Shown: positions 27,617 to 36,804, counted from the first letter of the stretch. The stretch: 64,000 nt of DNA from JAWWPG01 sp963820035 (GCA_963820035.1 CAWFYK010000005.1:62001-126000), one strand, 5' to 3'. Numbers and translations are program-made. The notes: generated by a model not told the origin, from the letters alone.

Positions 27617-28563
27617 CGGCCAGACCTGGTGGTGCCGAGACATCTTCTGCCGAAGGGGAAGGCCACGTTCTCGTGGTCGGCAACATCCCGGTCGACCTGG
27701 TGCTCACGCTCCCGCAGCTTCCGCTCGCCGGTTCGGATGCGCTGGCGGACTCGGCGATACTCCTGCCCGGGGGAGCCTTCAACGTGCTCTATGCCGCGCA
27801 CCAAGCCGCACTCGCGACGAGCTATGCGGGCGCACACGGTCGCGGCGTCTTCGGAGACCAGGTGCGGGCGGCGCTCACCCGCATCGGCTGCCGCGTGGTG
27901 CAACCGGTCTCCGAGGACCGTGACAGCGGCGTCGTGGTGGCTCTCGTCGACACTGCGGGCGAACGGACCTTCGTGACCTCGCCGGATGCTGTCATCCCTT
28001 GCACAGCAGAGATGTTGGCGAAACTTCCGGCCGGCTCGAGCGACATCGTCTATGTGAGCGGCTACTCGCTCGGGTTGGGCACGCCCAGCCTGGCGCTCGC
28101 GCGCTGGACGGCTGGGCTGCCTGAGGAACATCTGGTCTGTTGCGATCTCGGGCCACGGGGCGCCACGGCCGGTCCGGCGGTCCTGGAGCCCGTGCTGGCC
28201 CGGGTCGACTGGCTCACGTGTAACGCCGCCGAGGCAGCGCGTGTCACGGGGGAGACCGAGCCGGAGGTGTGTTCGGAGGCGCTGGTTCGCCGTACCCGCC
28301 GGACCGGAGTGCTGGTCAGGGTGGGCGCCGCCGGATGTTGGCTCGCCATGCCGGGTCGCCGGCCGGAGCTGGTCCCTGCGCCATCCGTCGCGAGGGCGGT
28401 CGACACCAACGGCGCAGGGGACACCCACACGGGCTTCTTCCTGGCGGGACTCTGGGAAGGGCGAGCCCCGCGTGAGGCCGTCGAGCTTGCCAACCGAGCC
28501 GCGGCGATCTCGGTCACTCGACCGGGTCCGGCAACGGCGCCTGCTCGCGGCGAGCTGGCCTGA
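27607..28563 (+). CDS. PfkB-family carbohydrate/nucleoside kinase
   Basis: 318-residue ribokinase-fold kinase. It shows the N-terminal VLVVGNIPVDLVL, the substrate-binding LPGGAFNVLYAA (a variant of the usual GGxxxN motif) and the C-terminal anion-hole/catalytic motif VDTNGAGDTHTGFF with the catalytic Asp. It probably phosphorylates a sugar or nucleoside released by the upstream glycohydrolase. It overlaps the preceding gene by about 10 bases and is the fourth gene of the coupled operon. It converges on the sigma-factor gene 24 bp downstream. Confidence 0.85.
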   Translation: MSMTARPGGAETSSAEGEGHVLVVGNIPVDLVLTLPQLPLAGSDALADSAILLPGGAFNVLYAAHQAALATSYAGAHGRGVFGDQVRAALTRIGCRVVQPVSEDRDSGVVVALVDTAGERTFVTSPDAVIPCTAEMLAKLPAGSSDIVYVSGYSLGLGTPSLALARWTAGLPEEHLVCCDLGPRGATAGPAVLEPVLARVDWLTCNAAEAARVTGETEPEVCSEALVRRTRRTGVLVRVGAAGCWLAMPGRRPELVPAPSVARAVDTNGAGDTHTGFFLAGLWEGRAPREAVELANRAAAISVTRPGPATAPARGELA

Positions 28564-28587
28564 CCGGAAAGCCGTGGCGCTGCGACG

Positions 28588-29541
28588 TCAGTCCCTCAAC
28601 AGCTCGCAGCGCAGCCGCTCGAGCGTCGCGTTGAGGATCCGCGAGACGTGCATCTGCGACAGTCCGATGGTCTCGCCGATCTCACGCTGGGTCAGGTCGT
28701 CGAAGAACCGCAGCTCCAGGATCCGTCTTTCCCGATCGGTCAGCCGGCCCACCAGGATCACCAGGGACTGATGGTCGTCGACCAGGTCGATGCGCCGGTC
28801 GTGGCGACCCACCCGATCGGCTAGCCTGGCAGCGGCGCCGTCGCCCTCCTCGTCGAGGGAGACCGGGCTCCACGACATCGTCGCCTGGATGCTCTCGCGG
28901 ACGAGCGCAACCGGCTCCCCGAGGTAGTTCGCCAGGTCATGAAGCGATGGCGTCTCGCCCAGGTCTTGGGTCAGCTGCTCGGTCGCGGACTTCACGCGCA
29001 GATGAAGCTCCTGCAGCTGCCGGGGCACCTTGATACGCCAGCAGCTGTCGCGGAAGAACCGGCGGACCTCGCCCCTGATGGTGGGCACGGCGAAGGCCCG
29101 GAAATCGCTCCCTCGGCTCGGCTCGAACCGGTCGACCGCCTTGATCAGACCCATCCTGGCCACCTGCGTGATGTCCTCGACGAGCTCGCCCCAGCGACCG
29201 TAGCGCTGGGCCACCCGATCGGCCAGGTGGAGATGCAGCGTGACGACCTCGTCACGGGCTGCCGCGCGGCGGGGGTCGTCGGCGGTCAGGGACTTCATCA
29301 TCTCGAACAGGTGGGCGATGTGGGCGCTTCGCTCGCCCGGTGTGAGGAACTCGGTGGCGGCTGGGATGCTCGCGGGCGACGCAAGGTCAGGGGTCGCCCG
29401 CAGCCCGTCGGAACCTGGTGGAGAGTCTTCGAGCGGTGGCGCAAGGGTGAGATGGCGACCTGCCGGGAAATCGGCAGGCTCGGATGACTCTTCAGCTCCG
29501 CTGTAGTCCAGCGCAAAGGCACCGAACTCCGTCAGCTCCAT
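28588..29541 (-). CDS. RNA polymerase sigma factor, SigB/SigF/SigG type
   Basis: 317-residue group-3 sigma factor. A divergent, acidic N-terminus of about 90 residues precedes region 2 (LVEDITQVARMGLIKAVDRF), region 3 (LQELHLRVKSATEQLTQDLG) and the region-4 helix-turn-helix (LTQREIGETIGLSQMHVSRI). These match stress/sporulation-type SigB/F factors, not ECF factors. I place the start at ATG 29541 (MELTEFGAF); an in-frame start nearer region 2 is possible. No anti-sigma or anti-anti-sigma gene is adjacent, which is unusual for the type. It diverges from the LigD-type gene with ~220 bp between. Confidence 0.85.
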   Translation of the reverse strand: MELTEFGAFALDYSGAEESSEPADFPAGRHLTLAPPLEDSPPGSDGLRATPDLASPASIPAATEFLTPGERSAHIAHLFEMMKSLTADDPRRAAARDEVVTLHLHLADRVAQRYGRWGELVEDITQVARMGLIKAVDRFEPSRGSDFRAFAVPTIRGEVRRFFRDSCWRIKVPRQLQELHLRVKSATEQLTQDLGETPSLHDLANYLGEPVALVRESIQATMSWSPVSLDEEGDGAAARLADRVGRHDRRIDLVDDHQSLVILVGRLTDRERRILELRFFDDLTQREIGETIGLSQMHVSRILNATLERLRCELLRD

Positions 29542-29760
29542 CGTCGCGCCGATCCAGGGCGGACAAGGACGAAAGAGCGGCCATTGAGGCTGCTGACATA
29601 CTGAGTCTGCACCATCTCGCATCGCTCCGAGGTCTAGGGAGGTGAAGCGTGGCTGTTGACTCAACCATCTGTCACCATAATCACGAATGCCCGCCGATAC
29701 AAGACCCCCGACCGAGCGTTCATCAGACGAATGTCGGTCTCTCGCCCAAGGGTAGTAAGC

Positions 29761-31215
29761 ATGGCTAAATTTCCTCGGGACCAAGGGGAGCGTGACCCGC
29801 TGGCGGACTACCGCCGGAAGCGAGACTCCCGCAAGACCCCCGAGCCGGTTCCTGACGCCGGGCCGCTGCCGATGGGAGACGACAACACGTTCGTGATCCA
29901 GGAGCATCACGCCCGGGCACTGCATTGGGACTTTCGTCTTGAACACAAGGGTGTTCTGGTCTCGTGGGCGCTTCCCAAGGGACTGCCCGTCGACCCGAAG
30001 CACAACCATCTCGCCGTTCCCACCGAGGACCATCCACTGGAGTATGCGTCGTTCGAAGGTGGCATCCCGCCGGGCGAGTATGGCGGTGGTGCCGTCAAGA
30101 TCTGGGATCGCGGCACCTACGTCACGGAGGAGTGGCTGGACGACAAGGTCAAGGTGACATTGCAGGGCAGCCGAGCCCATGGAAGGTACGTGCTGTTCCG
30201 GACCGACCCGAAGAACTGGATGATTCATCGAATGGACGACGCTCCCGAGGGCTGGCAGCCGCTGCCCGCGCATGTGCCGCCTATGCTGGCGACTCCGTCA
30301 GGACTGCCGCCTGACGAGGGCGGCTGGGCCTTCGAGATGAAGTGGGACGGGATCCGCGCCATCGCCTACATCGAAGGTGGCCGGGTCAGACTGCTGACTC
30401 GTAACGACCGCGACGTGACCGGCACCTACCCCGAAGTCCGGCTCCTCGGGGAACAGCTCGGGACCACCCAGGCCATCCTCGACGGTGAGATCGTCGCCTT
30501 CGACAAGGATGGGCGGCCCAGCTTCGGGCGGCTGCAGCAGCGGATGGGCGTGTCGTCGCCCGCTCAGGCGCGCCGGCTGGCGGCGACGGATCCCGTCGTC
30601 TACATCATCTTCGACCTGCTGCATCTGGAAGGTCAGTCCACTCTCGCGCTGCCCTACACGGCTCGCCGAGAGCTCCTGGCGGACCTCGAGCTGTCCGGTC
30701 CGGCCTGGCAGACCCCGGCCGCCCTGGAGGGCGAGGGCGAGGACCTGCTCGCGGCGACCAGGGAGCAGGGACTCGAGGGGGTCGTGGCCAAGCGGATGGA
30801 CAGTGACTACCAGCCCGGTCGTCGCTCGCAGGCGTGGCTGAAGATCAAGAACGTCTCGACCCAGGAGGTCATCATCGGGGGATGGCACCCGGGTGAGGGG
30901 CGACGGGCCGACACGATCGGCTCGCTGCTCCTCGGGGTGCCTGACGAGGACGGCCTGCGTTATGTCGGCAAGGTCGGCACCGGGTTCAGCCAGCAGACCC
31001 TGCAGGACCTGCACCGCCGGCTCGCGGGGCTCGTGCGCACGACCAGCCCGTTCGTCGATGTACCTCGCAAGGACGCCAAGGACGCCCGATGGTGCACGCC
31101 GAGCCTGGTCGCCGAGGTGCGCTACGCGAGCTGGACGGACGACCGCCGGCTGCGCCACCCCTCCTGGCTCGGCCTCCGTCCCGACAAGTCCCCCACCGAC
31201 GTCCACCCCGAATAA
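29761..31215 (+). CDS. ligD: LigD-type ATP-dependent DNA ligase with 3'-phosphoesterase domain
   Basis: 484-residue two-domain repair protein. Residues ~1-165 are the 3'-phosphoesterase domain (FVIQEHHARALHWDFRLEH, with its conserved His and Asp; FEGGIPPGEYGGG). They are followed by the ATP-dependent ligase core with nucleotidyl-accepting Lys in FEMKWDGIRAIAYI and motif IV EGVVAKRMDSDY, and an OB domain (QAWLKIKNVSTQEVIIGGW). The primase/polymerase domain of full LigD is absent, so it is a PE-Lig form and might work with a Ku encoded elsewhere. ATG 29761 starts the conserved MAKFPRDQ. The stop lies five bases before a 22-bp array. Confidence 0.88.
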   Translation: MAKFPRDQGERDPLADYRRKRDSRKTPEPVPDAGPLPMGDDNTFVIQEHHARALHWDFRLEHKGVLVSWALPKGLPVDPKHNHLAVPTEDHPLEYASFEGGIPPGEYGGGAVKIWDRGTYVTEEWLDDKVKVTLQGSRAHGRYVLFRTDPKNWMIHRMDDAPEGWQPLPAHVPPMLATPSGLPPDEGGWAFEMKWDGIRAIAYIEGGRVRLLTRNDRDVTGTYPEVRLLGEQLGTTQAILDGEIVAFDKDGRPSFGRLQQRMGVSSPAQARRLAATDPVVYIIFDLLHLEGQSTLALPYTARRELLADLELSGPAWQTPAALEGEGEDLLAATREQGLEGVVAKRMDSDYQPGRRSQAWLKIKNVSTQEVIIGGWHPGEGRRADTIGSLLLGVPDEDGLRYVGKVGTGFSQQTLQDLHRRLAGLVRTTSPFVDVPRKDAKDARWCTPSLVAEVRYASWTDDRRLRHPSWLGLRPDKSPTDVHPE

Positions 31216-31220
31216 CCGAC

Positions 31221-31375
31221 GATCCGAGACTTTCGGCACCACCATCCGAGAGTTTCGGCACCACGATCCGAGAGTTTCGGCACCACGATCCGAGAGTTTC
31301 GGCACCACGATCCGAGAGTTTCGGCACCACGATCCGAGAGTTTCGGCACCACCATCCGGGAGTTCCGGGTACGAC
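31221..31375 (+). repeat. 22-bp tandem array, family 2 (6 units plus one degenerate)
   Basis: Units of exactly 22 bp begin at 31221, 31243, 31265, 31287, 31309 and 31331, with a degenerate seventh at 31353. The core is ATCCGAGAGTTTCGGCACCA; units 3-6 are identical. Each holds the dyad CCGA-N5-TCGG. The sequence is unrelated to the family-1 arrays but the period is the same. All six reading frames through the array are open. It occupies the gap between ligD and the convergent SRPBCC gene. The remaining ~195 bp to 31570 show no convincing gene, only the MN-STQVR-type motif noted in the findings. Confidence 0.95.
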
Positions 31376-31570
31376 GATCCGGGCTTGGGCTCCCGCACCT
31401 GCGTTGATGTGTTCACTGCTCAACGTGAAGCGCCACGAGAAGAGACGGGTCGCGAGAGTCGCCGCGTCGTTGCTGTTCTTGACGCGCAGACCAACCGCGG
31501 GTCGCCTGCCACGAGCGACCATCCGCCCGGCCTGCCGTCGCTCCAGAGCTTCGGGAGCCACCCGTCGGGG

Positions 31571-32032
31571 CTAGCTGCCGGCTTCGCGGTTGCGCCGGCC
31601 GCGGCCCTCGACCAGGTAGGTCAGTCGTCGCAGGCTTTCGCCGTTTCGCCAGTCGAGCGCGACGCGTCGGATCGGCTCCGGTACGAGCAAGCCCGGCCCG
31701 CGCGACGCGTCCTCGCTCATCGTGACGACACAGCCGTCTCCCTCGGGCTCGATGGTGAGGTGTATGGCGGCCTCGCCACTCGGCCACGCCCGTGCCTGCA
31801 GCTCGAGCTCGTGACCGGGCACGCTCGACATGACCGTCGTCGTGTCGTTGAGGATGACGGGCCAGCTCCCCACGGAGTGGTGGATGCAGCTGCCGGGGTC
31901 GGGCCAGGTCGCGTCGACGGTGCGGATGCAGGAGGCGCCGACCACCCACAGGCCGTAGAGCCAGCCGTCAGCCAGCACCGTCCAGACATCGGTCGGAAGT
32001 CCCTGCATCTGTCGTGACTGAATGCTGGTCAT
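31571..32032 (-). CDS. SRPBCC-family (polyketide cyclase/START-like) protein
   Basis: 153-residue protein with the START/SRPBCC pattern: VWTVLADGWLYGLWVVGA near the N-terminus, a central beta region (GHELELQARAWPSGEAAIHL) and a C-terminal helix (RRVALDWRNGESLRRLTYLV). Such proteins bind hydrophobic ligands. ATG 32032 overlaps the stop of the upstream FAD oxidoreductase (ATGA), so the two are coupled and probably act together. The open frame upstream of this ATG is antisense-like and was discarded. Ligand unknown. Confidence 0.78.
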   Translation of the reverse strand: MTSIQSRQMQGLPTDVWTVLADGWLYGLWVVGASCIRTVDATWPDPGSCIHHSVGSWPVILNDTTTVMSSVPGHELELQARAWPSGEAAIHLTIEPEGDGCVVTMSEDASRGPGLLVPEPIRRVALDWRNGESLRRLTYLVEGRGRRNREAGS

Positions 32033-33613
32033 CCTCTCAACCTTCCCAGCCGTCGCGCCGCGAGCGCCGCTCGGGCCGCATTGCTGCCGGCCGCGCCGTG
32101 GACCCCTCCGCCAGGATGGGCGGACGACGATGCGAGAAAGAGTCCGCGCACGGGCGTGTTCGCCCTGCCGAGCCCGGGGACCGGTCGGAAGACGAGCTGC
32201 TGATGGATCTCGGACGTGCCGCCGTTGATGGCGCCGCCGACCAGGCTCTCGTTGCGGCGCTCCAGCTCTGGCGGGGCCATGACGCGCCTGCTGACCACGG
32301 ACGACGCGAAGCCGGGGGCGTGTTGTTCGATCCTGCTCTGCATCCGGTCGGCTATCCGTTCGGTGTCGTCGTGGTCCCAGACGCCGCTGATGCCTTCGCC
32401 GCCTGCGTCGTCGTGGACGTCCTGCGGCACGTGGGTGTAGGCCCAGAACGACTCGGTGCCGGTCGGTGACCGGGTCGGGTCGGCCGTGGTCATCTGCCCC
32501 GCCAGGAGGAACGGCTTGGCCGGGACAATGTGCCCGGAGACCTGCTGGAGTGACGCGACCAGCTCGTCGGTCGAGTTGGCGATGTGGATCGTGCCCGGCG
32601 CGAGTGGTGGCCGGGACGCCCACCCGATCGGTCGGTCGAGCGCCCAGTCGACCTTCACCGTCGACGGGTCGAGCTGGAAGCGCTGCATGGACTTCCGGGT
32701 CCGGTCGGGCAGGTCCGCCCAGGTCACGAGCTTTCCGTAGAGAAGTGGTGCGGAGACATCAGCGAGGATCGCGCGCTTGGCCTGCAAGGTTTCCCCTGTG
32801 TGCAGGATCACCGCCCGGGCCCGGCCATCCTTCACGACGATCCGGTCGACGTGGCTGTCACAGCGGATCTCGCCGCCTTGCGCCTCGAGCCGCTTGGCCA
32901 ACGCGTTGCTCAGCTCCCCGGCGCCACCTTCCGGTACCGGGAACCCCACGGTCTGCCCCAGCAGCACGAGGATCAAAGACATCAGCCCGGAGCCGGGCGC
33001 GTCGAGCGGTATGTCGGCATGCCCGGCGTTCCCCGCGATCAGCAGCCTGGCCTCCTCGCTCTGGAACCTCGACTCGACCAGATGGCGAGCGGGCTCCAGC
33101 AGCATCCGCACGAACGACAGCCCGCCGACGCCCGGCAGCCGCGCGAGCGTGCCGAGCCCCGACCGCACCGGCGGGAACGGGCTCATCAACGCTCCGATCA
33201 AGGAAGACCCGATCCGGTCCCATTCGGCACACAGCTCGCGCCACGTCGCACCGTCACCCCCCGCGTGACGTTCGAGGTCCTCGGCCGTGCGGTCGACGTC
33301 GTCGTAGAGCATCGCCCAACTGCCGTTGGGCAACGGGTTGCCGAGTACGGCGGGCGCGCGCCGCCAGACGAGGCCGTGGTCCTCGAGCTTGAGCCGGCGC
33401 GATCACGGGCGACGCGGCGCCCAGGGGATAGAACGAGCTGAACGTGTCGTGCACGTAGTCCGGATGGACGTCGCGGGCGCTGCTCACTGACCCGCCGATG
33501 TGACCCTGCGCCTCGAGTACGAGCACCGACCAGCCGGCGTCGGCCAGAACATTCGCCGCGACGAGGCCGTTAGGACCGGACCCGATGACGATGGCGTCGG
33601 GTCGGTCGTTCAT
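32029..33613 (-). pseudogene. Phytoene-desaturase-like FAD oxidoreductase, single-base frameshift
   Basis: NAD(P)/FAD-dependent oxidoreductase of the phytoene dehydrogenase (NDP family). The dinucleotide-binding motif DAIVIGSGPNGLVAANVLAD begins at residue ~6, from ATG 33613. The frame breaks after GAASPVI near 33400. The next frame continues RRLKLEDHGLVW to the stop at 32029 with family-typical segments (GLFLASSSAHPGGGVHGAAG near the C-terminus). One extra base at about 33396-33401 explains the break; the total is 528 codons plus one. It is followed by a coupled SRPBCC gene and lies 32 bp after selB in the same orientation, so it may ride on the sel operon transcript. Substrate unknown. Confidence 0.82.
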
Positions 33614-33645
33614 CGGCGGCCCTTCTGAGCATCGGGGGCTCCAGC

Positions 33646-35505
33646 CTAACCGCTGGCCGCCGAACCGCTGGCCGTCGAACCGCTCGTCGTGGAACCGGTC
33701 GTCGTGGAACCGCCCGCGGGCGAGCCGCCGGCTGACGGTTCGATGACCTCACGGCGGTCGTCGGGGAACCGCCGGGTCAGTCGGCGTTGGTCCAGCAGCT
33801 CGAGGAGGGGCAGGGCGACACGGCGGCTGGTCCCGAGCTGCACCCTCGCCTGGCTCGCGGTGAACGGCTGCGGCAAAGCCCGCAGCCGCTCGGCCGCCAC
33901 GAGGTCGGCCCCGGGAAGCAGCACCACAGACTCGGTCACCCGCAGCAGCCGGCCCGCCCGGCTCGCGGCCGCGACCGCCTTCGGGTCGAGCCCGAGCTCG
34001 GCCATCGTGGTGGCATCAGGGGCGGCGAACGGTTCCGCGGCCAGCCGGACCTCCAGCTCCTGCAGCGCCTCGGTGAGCAGGCGCGGGAGCTCGCGTCGTA
34101 CGTCGACGATCCGTCCGTCGACGACACTCAGCGGCTCGGGTACGACGGCTGAGACGAGCTCGGGAGTCGGCAGCCCGAGCGCGTGCGCCGCCTGGGTCAA
34201 CGGCACGCCGTGGTCGAGCGGCTGCGACTGCGAGCGCGCCTCGACCATCCTGCTGAGCTCGCGCTGGAGCGCTGGCACCGCCCCGCTGCCGAGCAGCCAC
34301 TCCCCAGCCCGGACGGCGGCGCCGGCCTCCGCCGCGGCAGCCGGGTCCGGGGGCAGGACGCCGAGGCGGCGGAGCTGGGTGAGCGAGACGAAGCCTCGGC
34401 GACGTAGCTCGTCGCCAAGATCCGGTGTTCCCGCGGTGGGGGCGAGCTCCGCCGTACGGCGGCGGGCCGCGCCACGACGCCGGAGACCCGGTGGTGCCGG
34501 GTCGAGCACGCGCGACCCCCAGAGCGCCCGGCTCCCGGGGTCGCGCAGCACCATGCGGTCGCCGACATGGAGCGGCAGGGAATGCTCGAGCGAGAGCCGG
34601 TAGAGGTCAGCCCCCAAGGGTCGGCACCGCACCCCCAGTGAAGCCGAACCCACGTGCAGCAGCGGGCGTTCCGGGGGGTTCCGATGACCCCGTATGCGGA
34701 CGTCGACCAGGTCCGTCCACTGCCAACCTCCCGGCTCGACGAGGGCGCCGCCGCGAGTCAGGCCGGCGGGCGCACCACCGCCGAGTCGCAGCGCGACGCG
34801 GGCGACGCCACGTGCCATGGTGGACGACTCGCCAAGCAGCTCGATGCCGCGTACGCGCACGAGGTCTTCGTCATCGCGGTGGGCGAGCTCGTCGCCGACC
34901 TGGATGCGGCCGGCCGGAAGGGTTCCGGTCACGACGACCCCGGCCCCGCTGATCTGGAAACGCCGGTCCACCCACAGCCGGACAGCCGCGTCATCGGGTG
35001 GGGCAGGCAATAGCGAGGTCATCGTCACGATCGCGGTGCGGAGCGCCTCCAGTCCCGAGCCGTCGCGGGCGCTGACCGGGATGAGCGGGGATCCCTCGAG
35101 TGACGTACCGAGCAGCCGCTCGCGGGTGCGCGCGACCGCCGGAGCAGGGTCGGCCAGGTCGGAGCGGGTGATGGCGACCACCCCGTGCCGGACGTCGAAA
35201 GCATCGAGTGCGGCGAGGTGCTCGGCTGCCTGAGGCATCCAGGGGTCGTCGGCCGCGACGACGAACAGGACGGCGGGGACCGGCCCGACCCCGGCGAGCA
35301 TCGTCGAGACGAAGCGCTCATGGCCTGGTACGTCGACGAAAGCCACGTCGCCGACCGTGGGCAGTGACGTCCAGCAGAAGCCGAGCTCGATCGACAGTCC
35401 GCGTCGGTGCTCCTCATCGAGCCGGTCGGGGTCCTGGCCGGTGAGCGCGCGCACCAGGGTCGACTTGCCGTGGTCGACATGGCCCGCCGTGGCGACGACG
35501 TGCAC
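33646..35505 (-). CDS. selB: Selenocysteine-specific elongation factor SelB
   Basis: 619-residue GTPase that carries Sec-tRNA-Sec to a ribosome paused at a UGA with a SECIS hairpin. G motifs are visible: GHVDHGKSTLVRALTG (residues 8-23), DVPGHERF and ITRSD. EF-Tu-like domains II-III and the C-terminal winged-helix repeats that bind SECIS RNA follow. The protein ends in an unusual Gly/Ser/Thr-rich tail encoded by 15-bp imperfect repeats (33659-33718). The start lies 3 bp after the selA stop; order selC-selA-selB. Confidence 0.93.
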   Translation of the reverse strand: MHVVATAGHVDHGKSTLVRALTGQDPDRLDEEHRRGLSIELGFCWTSLPTVGDVAFVDVPGHERFVSTMLAGVGPVPAVLFVVAADDPWMPQAAEHLAALDAFDVRHGVVAITRSDLADPAPAVARTRERLLGTSLEGSPLIPVSARDGSGLEALRTAIVTMTSLLPAPPDDAAVRLWVDRRFQISGAGVVVTGTLPAGRIQVGDELAHRDDEDLVRVRGIELLGESSTMARGVARVALRLGGGAPAGLTRGGALVEPGGWQWTDLVDVRIRGHRNPPERPLLHVGSASLGVRCRPLGADLYRLSLEHSLPLHVGDRMVLRDPGSRALWGSRVLDPAPPGLRRRGAARRRTAELAPTAGTPDLGDELRRRGFVSLTQLRRLGVLPPDPAAAAEAGAAVRAGEWLLGSGAVPALQRELSRMVEARSQSQPLDHGVPLTQAAHALGLPTPELVSAVVPEPLSVVDGRIVDVRRELPRLLTEALQELEVRLAAEPFAAPDATTMAELGLDPKAVAAASRAGRLLRVTESVVLLPGADLVAAERLRALPQPFTASQARVQLGTSRRVALPLLELLDQRRLTRRFPDDRREVIEPSAGGSPAGGSTTTGSTTSGSTASGSAASG

Positions 35506-35508
35506 GAT

Positions 35509-36804
35509 TCACCCCCCTTTCGCGGCACGGCGGACGGCCTCGACCAGCGAGACGTCCTGTGCGGGGTCGACGGCCGCGAGGTCGAGCAGCAGCCGTCCGC
35601 GGGCGACATAGCCCACGACCGCAGGCGCACCGTCGCGCAACCTGCCGGCGAGAGAGGCCGGCAGCGCCACCGCCGCGCTCGGCAGCTCGACCCCGGGTGC
35701 GCCCCCGCCACCGACCACGGCCGACGTCGGCACCGATTCCGCGTCCACCACGTCGCCAAGCCGGTCGCGGATGGCCCGCGCGCGGTCGAGAAGGGCGGCT
35801 TGGTCCCGGCCGAGGGCGGCCACGACGGGGGGAGCCGGCCCGCGAAGGGTCGCCTCGAGCGCGGCGAGCGTCAGCTTGTCGACCCGGAACGCCCGCGCGA
35901 CGGGATGCCGTCGCATCCGCTCGACGAGGTCGGCGCGGCCGAGGACCAAGCCGGCCTGCGGTCCGCCGAGGAGCTTGTCACCCGAGGCGGTCACGAGAGC
36001 AGCGCCGTCGCGCAGAGCAGTGGCTGCGTCCGGCTCGCGCGGGAGGCGGGGATGTGGCGTCAACAGTCCCGACCCGATGTCCGCGGCGACCGGGACGGGC
36101 AGCTGAGCCAGCTCCCGGACGGCGACCGAGGCCGTGAAGCCGTCGACCACGAAGTTCGACGGATGCACCTTCAGGACGAGGGCCGTCGAGTCGTTGATCG
36201 CCTCGCGATAGTCGTCGAGCCGCACCCGGTTCGTCGTACCCACCTCCCGGAGCACCGCGCCGGAGGCGGCGAGCAGCTCAGGGATCCGGAACCCGTCGCC
36301 GATCTCCACCAGCTCGCCCCGCGCCACGACGACCTCACCGCCCCAGGCGAGCGCGTGCGCCATGAGTGACAGGGCGGCGGCGCCGTTGTTGACGACGAGC
36401 ACGGCCTCGGCGTCGGGGGTCTCTTGCGCCAGCGCCTCGAGTGCCCCCCGGCCGCGCCGGCCCCGCTGGCCAGTGCGCAGATCGAGCTCGACGTCAGTCG
36501 TCCCGGCGGCGAGCTGTACGGCGTGCTGCGCCGCCGCCGAGAGCGGCGCTCTGCCCAGGTTGGTGTGCACGATGACCCCGGTGGCGTTGATGACCGGCCG
36601 CAGGCTCGAGGGGCTGTCGGGAAGGGCCCGAAGCACCTCGGCCACCACCGAGCCTGGGTCCACCGTGCCGGCTCGGCATCGCGCCAGCGTGTCCACGACG
36701 GCCGTCCGGACGAGACTCGGGCCGAGCAGCTCCGCGGCGGCGGCGATTCCGCGGTCCGCGAGCACGACATCGGTGCGCGGGACCGAACGGCGCGGGTCGT
36801 CCAC
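35509..36804 (-). CDS. selA: L-seryl-tRNA(Sec) selenium transferase SelA
   Basis: 431-residue PLP enzyme that converts Ser-tRNA-Sec to Sec-tRNA-Sec using selenophosphate. The PLP-binding Lys lies in TASGDKLLGGPQAGLVLG; other family segments are INATGVIVHTNLGRAPLS, VVNNGAAALSLMAHAL and FRIPELLAASGA. The length is slightly under the E. coli protein (~463). GTG start at 36804, 44 bp after the mature end of tRNA-Sec on the same strand, so selC, selA and selB are probably one transcript. Confidence 0.93.
   Translation of the reverse strand: MDDPRRSVPRTDVVLADRGIAAAAELLGPSLVRTAVVDTLARCRAGTVDPGSVVAEVLRALPDSPSSLRPVINATGVIVHTNLGRAPLSAAAQHAVQLAAGTTDVELDLRTGQRGRRGRGALEALAQETPDAEAVLVVNNGAAALSLMAHALAWGGEVVVARGELVEIGDGFRIPELLAASGAVLREVGTTNRVRLDDYREAINDSTALVLKVHPSNFVVDGFTASVAVRELAQLPVPVAADIGSGLLTPHPRLPREPDAATALRDGAALVTASGDKLLGGPQAGLVLGRADLVERMRRHPVARAFRVDKLTLAALEATLRGPAPPVVAALGRDQAALLDRARAIRDRLGDVVDAESVPTSAVVGGGGAPGVELPSAAVALPASLAGRLRDGAPAVVGYVARGRLLLDLAAVDPAQDVSLVEAVRRAAKGG

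Noticed and set aside
29656..29760. Upstream start for ligD
   Set aside because: The added residues have no similarity and the region behaves like a promoter; ATG 29761 begins the conserved MAKFPRDQ.
30298..31416. A long minus-strand gene with a 22-residue peptide repeat
   Set aside because: It is antisense to ligD and exists only because the 22-bp array is open in every frame; codon positions follow ligD.
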